A stretch of 55,044 nucleotides of DNA, taken from the NCBI GenBank assembly GCA_902768105.1, contig CACXJZ010000043.1, forward strand, positions 1 through 55,044, written 5' to 3'. Source of the DNA: an uncultured Prevotellaceae bacterium (lineage in GTDB: Bacteria; Bacteroidota; Bacteroidia; Bacteroidales; Bacteroidaceae). The position numbers and the translations under genes are program-made. Below the pieces are notes generated by a model. The model was not told where the DNA came from. It searched no databases and worked only from the letters and a program-made list of their open reading frames with translations. This document shows, piece by piece, positions 30,492-40,658 of this stretch (position 1 is its first letter; every line of letters begins with the position of its first letter).

Positions 30492-31088
30492 TGCTTTACC
30501 TCCTTTTCTCTTTTAGTGGCACCCGTCTGACTATCGACAGGCGTTATCTTATAAGCCTTGTAAGCATTGTTCACGGCCAAAAGGAAGGCACGTGTGGTAA
30601 TGGTAGAGGCAGTAATGGCATCCACATCGCCCTTGCCCCCTTTAACAGGTTTCACGTCAAGGGGCTCTTTCGGGTCTTTGCCAATTATGTTGCCCTTGCC
30701 GCCCTTCTGGAACCACTTGTCGGCCTTGGCACCAAGTCCTGGTGTCTCTGCCGTCTCAAGAATGGTATAACCCAGAATCTTTCCCTCAGGATTAAATCCT
30801 ACCAGCACCTTCAAGTCACCGCCAAAGCCGTTGGTGGTACTCTCCACAGCAGCGCCTAAGTCCTTGCCCTGAGCATCTTTTGTCTGATAGATAATATAGA
30901 CGAGTTCTTTGCCCTTGGCATCGTTCTGACGTAACACTCTTGATACCATCGGCAAGAGTCTTGGCCTTCTGTTCACTGATTGGGCCCTCGGTCAGATGGT
31001 TCACGTAAGCAAGTATGCCACCCATAATGACAGCCACGCCTGTCAGGACGAGCGTCATGTTCAATAATGATGATTCAAGTTTCTTCAT
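30488..31088 (-). pseudogene. rnfG: Frameshifted rnfG
   Basis: RnfG carries covalent FMN in the Rnf complex. Here the N-terminus (MKKLESSLLNMTLVLTGVAV...EQKAKTLADGIKSV) reads in one frame from 31088. The rest, from about LRQNDAKGKELVYIIYQ through the flavin-attachment region DAITASTITTRAF to the end at 30488, reads in another. The switch lies near 30905-30965. Compared with usual RnfG proteins, roughly 20 residues between the N-terminal helix and the FMN-binding domain also appear missing, which suggests a small deletion with frameshift rather than a single-base error. All other Rnf genes are intact. A consensus error remains possible. Confidence 0.8.
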
Positions 31089-31100
31089 GATGCGTCCTCC

Positions 31101-32102
31101 TTATTTCTTTTCGGGCACTTCACCGAAGCGCTTGGGTTTGACATACATATTAATAATAGGTGTAAAGGCATTCATGATGAGAATGGCAAACGACATACCT
31201 TCGGGATAAGAGCCCCAGTTACGGATGACAAGCGTCAACACACCAATGCTCACACCATAGATGATCTGTCCCTTCGCTGTCATGGGCGACGTCACGTAGT
31301 CAGTAGCCATAAAGATGGCACCCAACATCAGACCACCACTCAGGATAACAGTCAGGGGATCAGCATAAACGGGATTTGCCAAGTGGAGCAGACCAGCCAG
31401 CACAAAGACGGTACCGATGATGCTGACAGGGATGTGCCACGTGATGATTTTTTTCCACAACATATAAGCCAGACCAAAAAGTAGTGCTATAGCACACACC
31501 TCACCAATGGTGCCCATACCCTCTGCGTAGCCGTTACCCAACAGTAATGACAGTGAATCGGGCACTTTCTCCAGTTCCTTCAAGTTACCCGTCTTAATGG
31601 CTTCCTTCATGTAATAAAGTGGCGTAGCACCTGTCTCAGCATCAAGATAACTCAGATGTTGTCCAATCTTCGGCCATGAAGTCATCTGTGCAGGAAACGA
31701 CACCAAAAGAAAACAGCGTCCCACCAATGCAGGGTTAAAGATGTTTTGCCCCAGTCCGCCAAACGACATCTTGCCCACTCCGATAGCTACCAGTGCGCCG
31801 ATGACGATAATCCAGATGGGGAGATTCGACGGCAAGTTAAAGCCAAGCAGCAGACCCGTGAGGGCAGCCGAGCCATCAAGCAAGCTGTTCTGCTGACGTC
31901 CAAGGATAAACTTATTGATGGCCCACTCAAAAAGCACGCAGGCTATAACACTCGTAGCACACACAATAGCCGAGCCGACTCCGAAGAACCAGAACGACAC
32001 AAGAAGCGCAGGCAGCAAAGCGATGATGACGCCATACATATTGCGCTCCACACTGTCGTTGCAGTGTGCATGAGGCGATAATGATACTATTAACTTACTC
32101 AT
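31101..32102 (-). CDS. rnfD: Rnf complex subunit RnfD
   Basis: The 333-residue membrane protein has about nine or ten helices. The covalent-FMN site ETGATPL (Thr, about residue 174) is visible, as are GGLGQNIFNPALVGRCFLL and GGLMLGAIFMATDYVTSPMT, typical of RnfD/NqrB. It lies 12 bases before the frameshifted rnfG and 3 bases after rnfC. Confidence 0.95.
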   Translation of the reverse strand: MSKLIVSLSPHAHCNDSVERNMYGVIIALLPALLVSFWFFGVGSAIVCATSVIACVLFEWAINKFILGRQQNSLLDGSAALTGLLLGFNLPSNLPIWIIVIGALVAIGVGKMSFGGLGQNIFNPALVGRCFLLVSFPAQMTSWPKIGQHLSYLDAETGATPLYYMKEAIKTGNLKELEKVPDSLSLLLGNGYAEGMGTIGEVCAIALLFGLAYMLWKKIITWHIPVSIIGTVFVLAGLLHLANPVYADPLTVILSGGLMLGAIFMATDYVTSPMTAKGQIIYGVSIGVLTLVIRNWGSYPEGMSFAILIMNAFTPIINMYVKPKRFGEVPEKK

Positions 32103-32105
32103 ATA

Positions 32106-33473
32106 TTACTTCTTTGCATTTCTGTTTCTAATGATTCCCATGACCGTGGCTTTGCCTAAGCGGATATTGTCAAGCAGCGGACGGTGAGCAGGGCAGGTAA
32201 ATTGGCATGAGCCACACTCGATGCACGAGACGATGTCCTCCTGTTCTGCACGCTCCCAGTTTTTCACTGCAGACAGCTTAGCCAACAGATATGGCTCCAG
32301 TCCCATAGGACAGACCCCCATGCACTTGGCACAGCGGATGCAGGGCTGCGGCTCTTTGCGCACAGCCTCGTCACCACTGATAATCGTCACACTGTTCGTT
32401 CCCTTGCAGACAGGCACTTCGGTCGAAGTGAGCGCCTTGCCCATCATCGGACCACCTGCCAGCAATTTGTTGTCACCCTCGGGCATGCCACCGCAAAGGT
32501 CAATAAGCGTCTGCATAGGCGTGCCCATACGGACTAGGAAATTGCCAGGATTCTGCAGACGCTTGCCCGTCACCGTAGTATAACGCTCAAAGAGCGGTTT
32601 GTGCTTCATTACGGCCTCATAAACGGCAAAAGCAGTACCCACATTCTGCACGATAGCACCCACATTGACAGGTATGGCAGGGGGGGCTGGCACCTGACGA
32701 CGAATGACGGCATCAACAAGCTGTTTCTCGCCGCCCTGCGGGTAGCGCTGCTTGAGGGGTACTACCTCAACGTGATATTCGCTTTGTCCAAATACATCAG
32801 CGCACTTCTTGGCCAACAGTTCGATGGCAGCCGGCTTATTCGTCTCAATGCCAATATAACCCGTCGTCACCTTTGCTGCCTTCATCAGCAACTCCAAGCC
32901 TACGAGTATCTCGTCGGCTTTTTCTATCATCAGACGATAGTCAGCAGTGATATACGGCTCGCACTCCACGGCATTGATAATCACACACTCGGCCTTGGCC
33001 GTAGGCGGCGGAGTAAGTTTTATAAACGTGGGGAAGCCAGCACCACCCATACCCGTGACACCAGCAACCTTTACGCGCTCCACGATTTCTTCGGGAGTCA
33101 AGTCAGGATGATCAGCCACTTTCTCCAACCTGTCGGAGCGGTCGATGCTCTCTTCCCACTCGTCACCTTCCACATTAATAATAATGACGGGCTTGCGGTA
33201 GCCTGTGGCATCGATAGCAGAATCTATCTTAAAGACAGTTCCACTGACAGATGAATAGATAGGAGCCGACACAAAGCCTCCAGCCTCAGCCAACAGCGTA
33301 CCCACCTTGACCTTATCGCCCTTCTGGACAACAGGCTTAGCAGGGGCACCGATGTGCTGCGACAACGGAAAAATGGCCTGCTTGGGCAGCGGAGCCACCT
33401 GTGTAGCCACCTCATGGGTCAGCTTATTTTCTTCGGGGTGAATACCTCCGATACGGAATGTTCTTGCGTTCAT
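32106..33473 (-). CDS. rnfC: Rnf complex subunit RnfC
   Basis: The 455-residue peripheral subunit binds NADH, FMN and two 4Fe-4S clusters. The nucleotide/FMN region has GMGGAGFPTFIKL and NAVECEPYITADYRL. Cluster motifs are CIRCAKCMGVCP and CIECGSCQFTCP (about 378-425). The N-terminus holds GGIHPEENK, common in Bacteroidota RnfC. It overlaps the end of rnfB by 4 bases. Confidence 0.95.
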   Translation of the reverse strand: MNARTFRIGGIHPEENKLTHEVATQVAPLPKQAIFPLSQHIGAPAKPVVQKGDKVKVGTLLAEAGGFVSAPIYSSVSGTVFKIDSAIDATGYRKPVIIINVEGDEWEESIDRSDRLEKVADHPDLTPEEIVERVKVAGVTGMGGAGFPTFIKLTPPPTAKAECVIINAVECEPYITADYRLMIEKADEILVGLELLMKAAKVTTGYIGIETNKPAAIELLAKKCADVFGQSEYHVEVVPLKQRYPQGGEKQLVDAVIRRQVPAPPAIPVNVGAIVQNVGTAFAVYEAVMKHKPLFERYTTVTGKRLQNPGNFLVRMGTPMQTLIDLCGGMPEGDNKLLAGGPMMGKALTSTEVPVCKGTNSVTIISGDEAVRKEPQPCIRCAKCMGVCPMGLEPYLLAKLSAVKNWERAEQEDIVSCIECGSCQFTCPAHRPLLDNIRLGKATVMGIIRNRNAKK

Positions 33474-34372
33474 ACGGTTTCCTCCTTCTTTTCGTTAGAT
33501 TGAACCGAAGACTCTGGAGCCTCCGGGGTTTCCGGTTTCGGTTTAGGAACCGGGAAATTTGCAGCGTGGATAGCCTTTGTAGGACAAACAGCCACGCACT
33601 TACGGCAGAGACGGCACTTCGTAAAGTCAATGTACGACACGTTGCTCTCGACGGTAATAGCACCGAAGGGACACTCCTTCTCGCATTTGCCGCAACCGAT
33701 GCAGGCAGCCTTGCAGGCCTTCATGGCAGCAGGTCCCTTATCCTTGTTAACACAGCTGACGAATACACGACGACCTTTCGGTCCCTTCTTACGCAGCTCG
33801 ATGATGTGACGCGGACAAGCCTTCACACAGGCACCACACGACGTACACTTCTCTTCGTCAACTTCAGGCAGACCTGTTTCAGAATTCATGCGAATAGCAT
33901 CAAACTGACATGCGCTGACACAGTCGCCACATCCCAGACAGCCGAAGCCGCAGCCCGTCTCGCCTGCACCACAGGCATTCATGGCTGCACAAGTACGCAA
34001 GCCATCATACTTGGAAATCCGCTGGCGTAACTCACAAGTACCGTTACAGCGTACCACTGCCACCATCGGTTCTGTGTTTGCAATGGCTAAACCTAACAGG
34101 TCGGCCACCTTACCCATTACTTCACTACCGCCCACAGGACACATCAGCCCGTCGATGCTACCTGCATCAGCGCCTTTAACAAGCGCGTCAGCCAGACCGC
34201 CACAACCGGCAAAGCCACATCCGCCACAATTGGCTCCAGGCAACTGCTCTGTTACCTGAGCTATACGCGGATCTTCAAAGACGGCAAATTTTTTAGAGCA
34301 GACAAACAGCACCAAGGCGGCTATCAGTCCGATGCCTCCCAACACTGTTACTGCAATCAAAATGAAATCCAT
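33470..34372 (-). CDS. rnfB: Rnf complex subunit RnfB
   Basis: The 300-residue ferredoxin-like subunit starts at ATG 34372, which places an N-terminal helix first. It has the CGGCGFAGCGG cluster motif, then CGAGETGCGFGCLGCGDCVSAC, CTSCGACVKACP, CIGCGKCEKECP and CRLCRKCVAVCP, so several 4Fe-4S clusters. It accepts electrons from ferredoxin. The tail is Pro/Glu/Ser-rich (KPKPETPEAPESS), coded by 9-base units resembling the microsatellites in mrp and topB. Confidence 0.95.
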   Translation of the reverse strand: MDFILIAVTVLGGIGLIAALVLFVCSKKFAVFEDPRIAQVTEQLPGANCGGCGFAGCGGLADALVKGADAGSIDGLMCPVGGSEVMGKVADLLGLAIANTEPMVAVVRCNGTCELRQRISKYDGLRTCAAMNACGAGETGCGFGCLGCGDCVSACQFDAIRMNSETGLPEVDEEKCTSCGACVKACPRHIIELRKKGPKGRRVFVSCVNKDKGPAAMKACKAACIGCGKCEKECPFGAITVESNVSYIDFTKCRLCRKCVAVCPTKAIHAANFPVPKPKPETPEAPESSVQSNEKKEETV

Positions 34373-34401
34373 AAATGCTTTGTTTGTTATTTGTTTCAGT
34401 A

Positions 34402-34818
34402 TTATTTCTCTTCTATCCAGAACGCCAAACGTTGCTGCAGACGGTTCTTGAACAGCCACAGCACACCGTAGTACGGTAGCAGGACAGCAAGTCCGCAGAC
34501 AGCAGCAAGCCCTTCCCTACCCGTCAGCGTCAACACCAGCAACAACACTGCCAGCATTATAAGCAACGGCAGTCCAAAAGCGAGCAAGAGGGCCCGTGCA
34601 GCCATCTGCTGCGAAGCAGCCACCTTCACGGCATCGCCTACCTTCCATCGATGGGTGTCAGCTGTAAAAACATCAACAAGTTTTTCCTTCGCCTCCGCAG
34701 CGTTACAGTGGCCAGCTACTTTGCAAACGGCGCAGGCGGACGTCTGTACGATACGTACACGAACCCTGCCTTCGTCGATGCTCTCCACGACACCTGCATG
34801 TGTAACTTTCGCGCTCAT
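34402..34818 (-). CDS. RseC/MucC-family membrane protein at the head of the rnf operon
   Basis: The 138-residue protein starts at ATG 34818. The N-terminal half has a beta fold with the Cys cluster SACAVCKVAGHC (about 30-41). Two hydrophobic helices follow (about 74-120). This is the RseC (SoxR-reducing system) family, regularly placed before rnfB in Bacteroidota. It may help assemble or regulate the complex. It is preceded by a -7 box at 34839-34846. Confidence 0.88.
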   Translation of the reverse strand: MSAKVTHAGVVESIDEGRVRVRIVQTSACAVCKVAGHCNAAEAKEKLVDVFTADTHRWKVGDAVKVAASQQMAARALLLAFGLPLLIMLAVLLLVLTLTGREGLAAVCGLAVLLPYYGVLWLFKNRLQQRLAFWIEEK

Positions 34819-34838
34819 GAATTTGTTATATGTGTTTG

Positions 34839-34846
34839 CAAAGGTA
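34839..34846 (-). promoter_or_regulatory. -7 box of the RseC-rnf operon
   Basis: CAAAGGTA on the plus strand reads TACCTTTG on the minus strand, 20 bases before the RseC ATG. Confidence 0.65.
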
Positions 34847-34907
34847 CTAAAAAAAGTGTAGAGTGGCATGCGAAGTGTGATTATTTTTTGAAAAAAAGTC
34901 GTAATCG

Positions 34908-34939
34908 TTTGCAATTATCACATTCTTTTCTTACTTTTG
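34908..34939 (+). promoter_or_regulatory. Promoter of the 148-residue protein gene
   Basis: TTTG at 34908-34911 and TACTTTTG at 34932-34939 have a 20-base spacer, 22 bases before the ATG. Confidence 0.7.
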
Positions 34940-34961
34940 CAGACAAAACAAGTCACACAAC

Positions 34962-35408
34962 ATGGAAACATCAGAGCAAACCATCCAGCAAATTGAACGG
35001 GCTATCCGTAAAGTGGCAGCCAAGTTCCCTTCGAATGAAGAAGCCACTATCCTGACTGACATCCACCTGCGCGTCACGCAGGAGTCGGGAGAACTTGTCG
35101 CCTTCGACGATGACGACAATGAAATCACACGTGTTGTCATTGAACAATGGATAGACAGCAAGGAAGAGAACTTCTACGAGGAAGCAACTGCCTTGTTGCG
35201 CAACGTGCTACATGGCAACTTGCACGAGATGGTAGAGCAAATGTCTATCTTGCGCCCATTCTCCTTCGTACTTGAAGACGATGACCGCGAACACATTGCC
35301 GAACTGTATTGTGCCGATGGCGATACCGTCATCCTGAGCGGCGAACTGCTGCCCGACCTAGACAAAGACCTTGATACGTTCTTTGATGAGCTAATCAAAG
35401 AGTCATAG
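34962..35408 (+). CDS. Acidic cytoplasmic protein of unknown function
   Basis: I do not recognise the family by name. The 148-residue protein is strongly acidic (FDDDDNEI, LEDDDREHIAE, DLDKDLDTFFDEL) and has no signal or membrane segment. It begins with a helical stretch (TIQQIERAIRKVAAKFPSNEEATILTDIHL). It has its own promoter and its end overlaps the convergent GHL10 gene by 6 bases. It looks like a Bacteroidota-specific conserved small protein. Confidence 0.75.
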   Translation: METSEQTIQQIERAIRKVAAKFPSNEEATILTDIHLRVTQESGELVAFDDDDNEITRVVIEQWIDSKEENFYEEATALLRNVLHGNLHEMVEQMSILRPFSFVLEDDDREHIAELYCADGDTVILSGELLPDLDKDLDTFFDELIKES

Positions 35409-36869
35409 CTCCACTTTCACCTTCACAGGTTTGCTCTCATTCTGAAGGCGATTCAGCGCAGTCACCACGTATGTCCAGCGTTCTGTCAAGTCTCCCAACG
35501 GCAGACGATAGAACGTGTCGTTTGTTATCGTAACAATGTGTGAGGCATCATCAATGTCAACGTCCTCACCATGACGGAAGCGATAGACCACATATTCCGT
35601 AGCCTCGCGCTGCCAGTCACTTCCCTTCGGCGGCGTCCAGCAAAGCACATACTCGTTCTCAGACATCCATACAGCCTTTACCTTACGGGGTTTCTTGGGC
35701 ATCTTCTTGCTAATGAACGGCATCAGGGGCTGCAAGGCTGGTGTACGCCAATAACGCTGTTGCAATTGTGTGGCATAACCACCCACATTGTCAACGGCAG
35801 CCTTTGCATACCACAGGACTGTTCCACTGACGTTCGGACACTCGTCGTAAAGCGCCATCTTCTGTTGCTGCTGACCAAACTTCACAGTACGCTCAATATC
35901 CTCACCTACATATAATGGACGATTGGCAGCATAACGGTTCCACCAGTGTATCAGCTCATTGTAGTCAGCAGCCCTATTGCCAATCTCCCAGTAAATCTGC
36001 GGAACATTATAATCCACCCAGCCGTTATTTACCCACAAAAGCACATCAGCATAGAGGTCGTCGTAGTTTTGCAGACCATTCGTCTGCGACCCGTTGGGAT
36101 CATTCTTCTGATTACGATAGATACCAAAAGGCGATACACCCACTTTCACCCAAGGCTTAATGTCATGCACCGTTTCGTAAACCTGCTTGACAAAGAGGTT
36201 CACCTGATGGCGCCGCCAGTCGCCACGATTACTCAGACCATTATTATTTGCAGCATATTCTGCATCATCATTGATGGTTTCTCCTGCTGCTGGATAGGGA
36301 TAGAAATAGTCATCATAATGGATGCCGTCAACATCGTAACGTTTGACGATGTCAGCCACAACCGAGCAGATATAGTCGCGATTCTCCTGCATGGCAGGAT
36401 TCAAGATCAGCTGATTATCATAGGTAAATACACGTTCGGGAAAGCGTTGGCTGACGTGGCTCACAGCCAAAACACTCGTTGTCTTTGTCTTGGAACGATA
36501 GGGATTAATCCAGGCATGTAGCTCCATGTGGCGCTGATGACACTCGTCAATCATCCACTGCAAGGGGTCCCAGTAAGGACTGGGGGCTTTTCCCTGCTGA
36601 CCAGTGAGAAAACGGCTCCAAGGCTCAATGTTGCTCGGATAGAGCGCATCACATTCAGGACGAACCTGAAAGATAACCGCATTCACACCCATACGCTGCA
36701 AAGCATTGAGCTGCGCTGTCAGTGTCTGCTGCATCTGCGCCGTGGACTGTCCAATCCACTGGCCGTTCACAGCCTGAATCCACGCACCACGAAACTCGCG
36801 CTTAGGCTGCGCCATCACATTACTCAAACAGCATACTACTGCTAAAATGCCTATAATAAATCTTTTCAT
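35403..36869 (-). CDS. GHL10-like secreted glycoside hydrolase (DUF187 family)
   Basis: The 488-residue protein has a signal peptide (near NVMAQ). A TIM-barrel region (about 25-330) shows the family words REFRGAWIQAVNG, NAVIFQVRPECDALYPS, HAWINPYR and VDGIHYDDYFYPYP, where the acidic residues are probable catalytic candidates. A C-terminal fibronectin-like domain follows (about 395-488, WTYVVTALNRLQNESKPV). Relatives act on cell-wall or envelope polysaccharides; the substrate here is unknown. It is the last gene of the smpB-metH operon, 11 bases after the HAD gene. Confidence 0.85.
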   Translation of the reverse strand: MKRFIIGILAVVCCLSNVMAQPKREFRGAWIQAVNGQWIGQSTAQMQQTLTAQLNALQRMGVNAVIFQVRPECDALYPSNIEPWSRFLTGQQGKAPSPYWDPLQWMIDECHQRHMELHAWINPYRSKTKTTSVLAVSHVSQRFPERVFTYDNQLILNPAMQENRDYICSVVADIVKRYDVDGIHYDDYFYPYPAAGETINDDAEYAANNNGLSNRGDWRRHQVNLFVKQVYETVHDIKPWVKVGVSPFGIYRNQKNDPNGSQTNGLQNYDDLYADVLLWVNNGWVDYNVPQIYWEIGNRAADYNELIHWWNRYAANRPLYVGEDIERTVKFGQQQQKMALYDECPNVSGTVLWYAKAAVDNVGGYATQLQQRYWRTPALQPLMPFISKKMPKKPRKVKAVWMSENEYVLCWTPPKGSDWQREATEYVVYRFRHGEDVDIDDASHIVTITNDTFYRLPLGDLTERWTYVVTALNRLQNESKPVKVKVEL

Positions 36870-36880
36870 ATATTGTTACT

Positions 36881-37501
36881 TTATATTATATATTCATATA
36901 TTTCCGCTGTCCAGTCTGCACCGTTCTCCGGACAGAAGGTGTGCATGCCCATCTCACTGGCAGCTGCCACGTTGCGAAGTCCGTCGTCAACAAAGAGCGT
37001 ATTCTCTGGCAGTATCTGTTCGCCCATCAGCATTTTACTGAAAATGAGCGGGTCGGGTTTCATTACACCCAGTTCAAAGCTCAGGTAACAGACATCCACG
37101 TAGTCAGTGAGCGCATGTCCCTGTCCGTCGAAGGCAGGACTGTGGGTGTAGGCCGTCATAAACGGATTGGTGTTCGACAACAGAATGACGCGATAGCCCT
37201 GCTTACGTAACTGCTGAAGACAGTCGAGATTACGCTGCGGCACCTCCTTACAGTAACCTTGCCACGCATAGCAGCACTCATCATACGTCACTTCATGGCC
37301 CACAAGCTTACTCAGTTCCAAGCGGAAGGTCTCGGCATCAATCCTGCCACCCTCCAAGTCGCCGAAGATACCACTCTGCGTATATGCATTCAAACGCTGA
37401 CGAGCGTCTTTCAGCCCCAAACCCTCAAAACGTTCGATGGCCTGATCCTGCGACAGCGTCATGATAACACCACCTAAGTCAAATACAATATTCTTAACCA
37501 T
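36881..37501 (-). CDS. HAD-superfamily hydrolase (YihX-like)
   Basis: The 206-residue enzyme starts VKNIVFDLGGVIMTL, HAD motif I of the subgroup where the second Asp is Gly. Motif II is ILLSNTNPF and the late motif is FVDDGLRNVAAA. It likely dephosphorylates a small phosphoester in the cytoplasm, such as a sugar phosphate or nucleotide. It follows metH by 23 bases. Confidence 0.85.
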   Translation of the reverse strand: MVKNIVFDLGGVIMTLSQDQAIERFEGLGLKDARQRLNAYTQSGIFGDLEGGRIDAETFRLELSKLVGHEVTYDECCYAWQGYCKEVPQRNLDCLQQLRKQGYRVILLSNTNPFMTAYTHSPAFDGQGHALTDYVDVCYLSFELGVMKPDPLIFSKMLMGEQILPENTLFVDDGLRNVAAASEMGMHTFCPENGADWTAEIYEYII

Positions 37502-37524
37502 ACACCATACTCCTTACTCCTTAA

Positions 37525-40185
37525 TTAAAAAAGTTTCAGCTTATTCTTGCGGGCCTCATCCAGCGACAGCAACTGTTGCTGCTCCTGCTCGTAACCCATA
37601 CGCAGTTGTTCATACTTCTCGTCCAGCTCGTGTTCCACTTGCTGTTCCTCTGCCATCAGACGCTGCGCCACAAGAGCATTCTGCGATGCATCCTTCAACC
37701 ATACGACAGGTCCCCCATAGACGGGTGCAATCTTCAGAGCCACATGCATTTCGCTGGTTGTCGCACCACCTATCATAATGGGTATATGCAGACCTGCGCG
37801 CTCCAGTTCGCGAGCCACGTTGACCATCTCTTCCAATGAAGGTGTGATGAGACCTGACAGTCCTATCATGTCCACATGCTCTTCCTTTGCCTTACGCACA
37901 ATATCCTCAGCAGGCACCATCACGCCCATGTCGATGACCTCGTAGTTGTTGCACGCCATCACAACGGAAACAATATTCTTGCCGATGTCGTGTACGTCGC
38001 CCTTCACCGTTGCCAACAGTACCTTGCCGGCCTTCGCTGCACCTTCCACCTGTCCAGCTTCGATATAAGGCTGCAGAATGCCAACGGCCTGCTTCATGGT
38101 ACGTGCCGTCTTAACCACCTGAGGCAGGAACATCTTACCTTGTCCGAAGAGCTCACCCACCTTGTTCATGCCAGCCATCAGGGGTCCCTCAATGATATCA
38201 ACGGCACGCGGATATTTCTGCAAGGCTTCCTTCAGATCCTCTTCAAGATGGTCGCCAAGACCACGTACAAGCGCTTGCTCAAGACGTTCCTCAAGAGAGA
38301 GAACCTCCTCCTTACCTCCCTGAGGAGAGGTCTTAGTATCCCCTTCGGAGGCCAACAGAGGAGTTTCAATCAGTTTCTCCGGCTTGCCCCTTAGGATGGC
38401 ATCCTCAAGCATCTCAAGCTGGTCTGCAGGAATAACATTATACGTCACTTTCGTGGCAGGGTTCACGATGCCGAAGTCCATACCTGCCTGAATAGCATGA
38501 TAAAGGAAGACAGCATGCATAGCCTCACGGATATAGTTATTGCCTCGGAACGAGAACGACAGGTTGCTGACACCTCCGCTGACGTGGGCTCCAGGCAGGT
38601 TCTCCTTGATCCAAGCAGTAGCACGAATGAAGTCTGCAGCATACATATTGTGTTCCTCCATTCCTGTAGCGATGGCAAGTATATTGGGGTCGAAGATGAT
38701 ATCAAGCGGATTCATGCCCACCTGTTCGGTCAACAGTTTATAAGCTCGCTGGGCTATCTCTATACGACGCTCAAAGGTTGTAGCCTGTCCCTGCTCGTCG
38801 AAGCACATCACCACCACAGCAGCACCATAGCGCATCACGTCACGGGCATGACTGAGGAACGCCTCTTCACCCTCCTTGAGTGAAATGCTGTTGACGATGC
38901 TCTTACCCTGCACACATTGCAGGCCAGCGGTAATCACGTTCCAGTCAGACGAGTCAATCATCACAGGCACACGGGCAATATCAGGCTCTGCGGCAATGAG
39001 GTTGAGGAACGTCTGCATCTCCTGGCGCGCATCAAGCAGACCGTCGTCCATATTGATGTCTATCACCAGCGCTCCATCATCCACCTGCTTACGGGCAATG
39101 GCTATCGCCTCATCGTATTGCCGCTCCTTGATGAGCCGCAGGAACTTGCGCGAGCCTGCCACATTGCATCGCTCACCAACATTCACGAAGCGCACTTCAG
39201 AAGTAACGTCTAACAGCTCCAGTCCGCTCAGCCACATGGTCTGCGGCCTTGCTACCGGCTGATGAGGAGACTTTCCTTTTACGAGTGGCACATATCTGCG
39301 GATAAACTCCTCCGTAGTACCACAACAGCCACCCACGATGTTGACCAGTCCTTCATCAATCAGCTCTCCAATCTTGGGAGCCATCGAGTCGGGTGTCTCG
39401 TCATAGAGCCCCATCGAGTTGGGAAGTCCTGCATTCGGATAGGCACTAATATAATAAGGTGCACGTCGAGCCAGTTGTCTGAGGTAGGGCTTCATCTGGT
39501 CGGCACCAAACGAGCAGTTCAGTCCAACGGAGAATACAGGATACGTACTGACAGTAGCCAAAAACGCTTCGAGTGTCTGGCCAGAGAGCGTACGGCCTGC
39601 TGCATCGCTGATGGTAACACTGAGCATCAGTGGCAATTCGACCTTTCGCTGCTGCATGACGCTGAGCGCAGCATCAATGGCAGCTTTCGCATTGAGCGAG
39701 TCGAAGATGGTCTCTATCAGCAGAACATCCACCCCCCCCTCAATGAGCGCATCCATCTGCTCCATGTATGCCTCGTATAGCTGACTATAGGTCACGTCGC
39801 GACGCGCTGGGTCATTCACGTCAGGCGACATCGAGCAAGTCTTGTTCGTAGGACCTACGGAGCCAGCGACAAACCGTGGTTTCTCCTCCGTCGAGAAGTC
39901 GTCGGCACAGTGTCTGGCGATGCGTGCCCCCTCCAGCGCCATCTCGCGTGCCTTGTCTTCCAACTGGTAGTCGGCCTGACTGATACGCTGGCTACTGAAG
40001 GTGTTGGTGCTGATGATGTCGGCACCTGCCTCCAAGTATTTACAGTGAATATCCTCAATGATTTCAGGGTGCGACAGATTGAACACGTCATTGTTTCCAC
40101 GCAGTCCGTACTGCTGGATCATCGTGCCCATCGCGCCGTCAAGCACCAGTATCCGCTCCTTGACAATATCCTGTAATCGCTTCAT
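37525..40185 (-). CDS. metH: Cobalamin-dependent methionine synthase, short form without activation domain
   Basis: The 886-residue enzyme transfers the methyl group of methyltetrahydrofolate to homocysteine via cobalamin. Domains: homocysteine-binding (about 1-300, with [13 protein letters not shown] zinc cysteines), pterin-binding (about 325-590), Cbl cap (about 640-730) and B12-binding with the lower-ligand motif DVHDIGK (about 742-748). The AdoMet reactivation domain present in 1200-residue enzymes is absent; this short form is common in Bacteroidota. Between pterin and cap domains lies a repeat-derived linker (about 610-626, [15 protein letters not shown]). It overlaps smpB by 4 bases. 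No cobalamin riboswitch is visible at the operon start. Confidence 0.93.
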   Translation of the reverse strand: MKRLQDIVKERILVLDGAMGTMIQQYGLRGNNDVFNLSHPEIIEDIHCKYLEAGADIISTNTFSSQRISQADYQLEDKAREMALEGARIARHCADDFSTEEKPRFVAGSVGPTNKTCSMSPDVNDPARRDVTYSQLYEAYMEQMDALIEGGVDVLLIETIFDSLNAKAAIDAALSVMQQRKVELPLMLSVTISDAAGRTLSGQTLEAFLATVSTYPVFSVGLNCSFGADQMKPYLRQLARRAPYYISAYPNAGLPNSMGLYDETPDSMAPKIGELIDEGLVNIVGGCCGTTEEFIRRYVPLVKGKSPHQPVARPQTMWLSGLELLDVTSEVRFVNVGERCNVAGSRKFLRLIKERQYDEAIAIARKQVDDGALVIDINMDDGLLDARQEMQTFLNLIAAEPDIARVPVMIDSSDWNVITAGLQCVQGKSIVNSISLKEGEEAFLSHARDVMRYGAAVVVMCFDEQGQATTFERRIEIAQRAYKLLTEQVGMNPLDIIFDPNILAIATGMEEHNMYAADFIRATAWIKENLPGAHVSGGVSNLSFSFRGNNYIREAMHAVFLYHAIQAGMDFGIVNPATKVTYNVIPADQLEMLEDAILRGKPEKLIETPLLASEGDTKTSPQGGKEEVLSLEERLEQALVRGLGDHLEEDLKEALQKYPRAVDIIEGPLMAGMNKVGELFGQGKMFLPQVVKTARTMKQAVGILQPYIEAGQVEGAAKAGKVLLATVKGDVHDIGKNIVSVVMACNNYEVIDMGVMVPAEDIVRKAKEEHVDMIGLSGLITPSLEEMVNVARELERAGLHIPIMIGGATTSEMHVALKIAPVYGGPVVWLKDASQNALVAQRLMAEEQQVEHELDEKYEQLRMGYEQEQQQLLSLDEARKNKLKLF
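38307..38353 (-). repeat. REP-like element inside metH, in frame
   Basis: The plus strand reads TCCTCCTTACCTCCC-tga-GGAGAGGTC, then TTAGTATCCCCTTCGGAGGCC. On the minus strand it is translated [16 protein letters not shown] between the pterin and cap domains, a natural linker. Confidence 0.7.
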
Positions 40186-40658
40186 ATTTTCATTGCTCTG
40201 TCCATTTCACGACGGTCTTCCTTTTCCTTCAGCGTCTGACGCTTGTCGTACTGTTTCTTACCCTTACACAAAGCTATGTCCATCTTCGCACGACCGTTCT
40301 CGTCAATAAACACCAGCGTGGGCACAATGGTGTAGCCCGTCTGCTTAGTGGCTGACGCCAGCTTCTGAATCTCACGCTTGGTGAGCAGCAGTTTCCTGTC
40401 GCGCTTCGCCGCATGGTTATTGTACGATCCGTAAAAATAGGTCGATATGTTCATGCCCTTCACCCACAACTCACCATTGATGATGGTGCAGTAGGTATCC
40501 ACAAGCGAAGCCTTACCCAGACGGATGCTTTTGATCTCCGTACCCGTCAGCACAATGCCTGCCGTGTATTCTTCAATGAAGAAATACTCGAACTGAGCTT
40601 TTTTGTTCTTGATTTGTATAGGGCTCTTCTTTCGAAGCAGTTGCTGTTCCTTGTTCAT
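40182..40658 (-). CDS. smpB: SsrA-binding protein
   Basis: The 158-residue tmRNA partner delivers tmRNA to stalled ribosomes. Visible words include [39 protein letters not shown] and [27 protein letters not shown], followed by the basic C-terminal tail. Overlaps by 4 bases at both ends place it in the operon between the DMP19-like gene and metH. No tmRNA gene was found in the window. Confidence 0.97.
   Translation of the reverse strand: MNKEQQLLRKKSPIQIKNKKAQFEYFFIEEYTAGIVLTGTEIKSIRLGKASLVDTYCTIINGELWVKGMNISTYFYGSYNNHAAKRDRKLLLTKREIQKLASATKQTGYTIVPTLVFIDENGRAKMDIALCKGKKQYDKRQTLKEKEDRREMDRAMKI

Noticed and set aside
30905-30965. Programmed frameshift in rnfG
   Set aside because: No clear slippery heptamer with downstream structure is visible, and residues appear to be missing at the junction; a mutation or sequence error is simpler.
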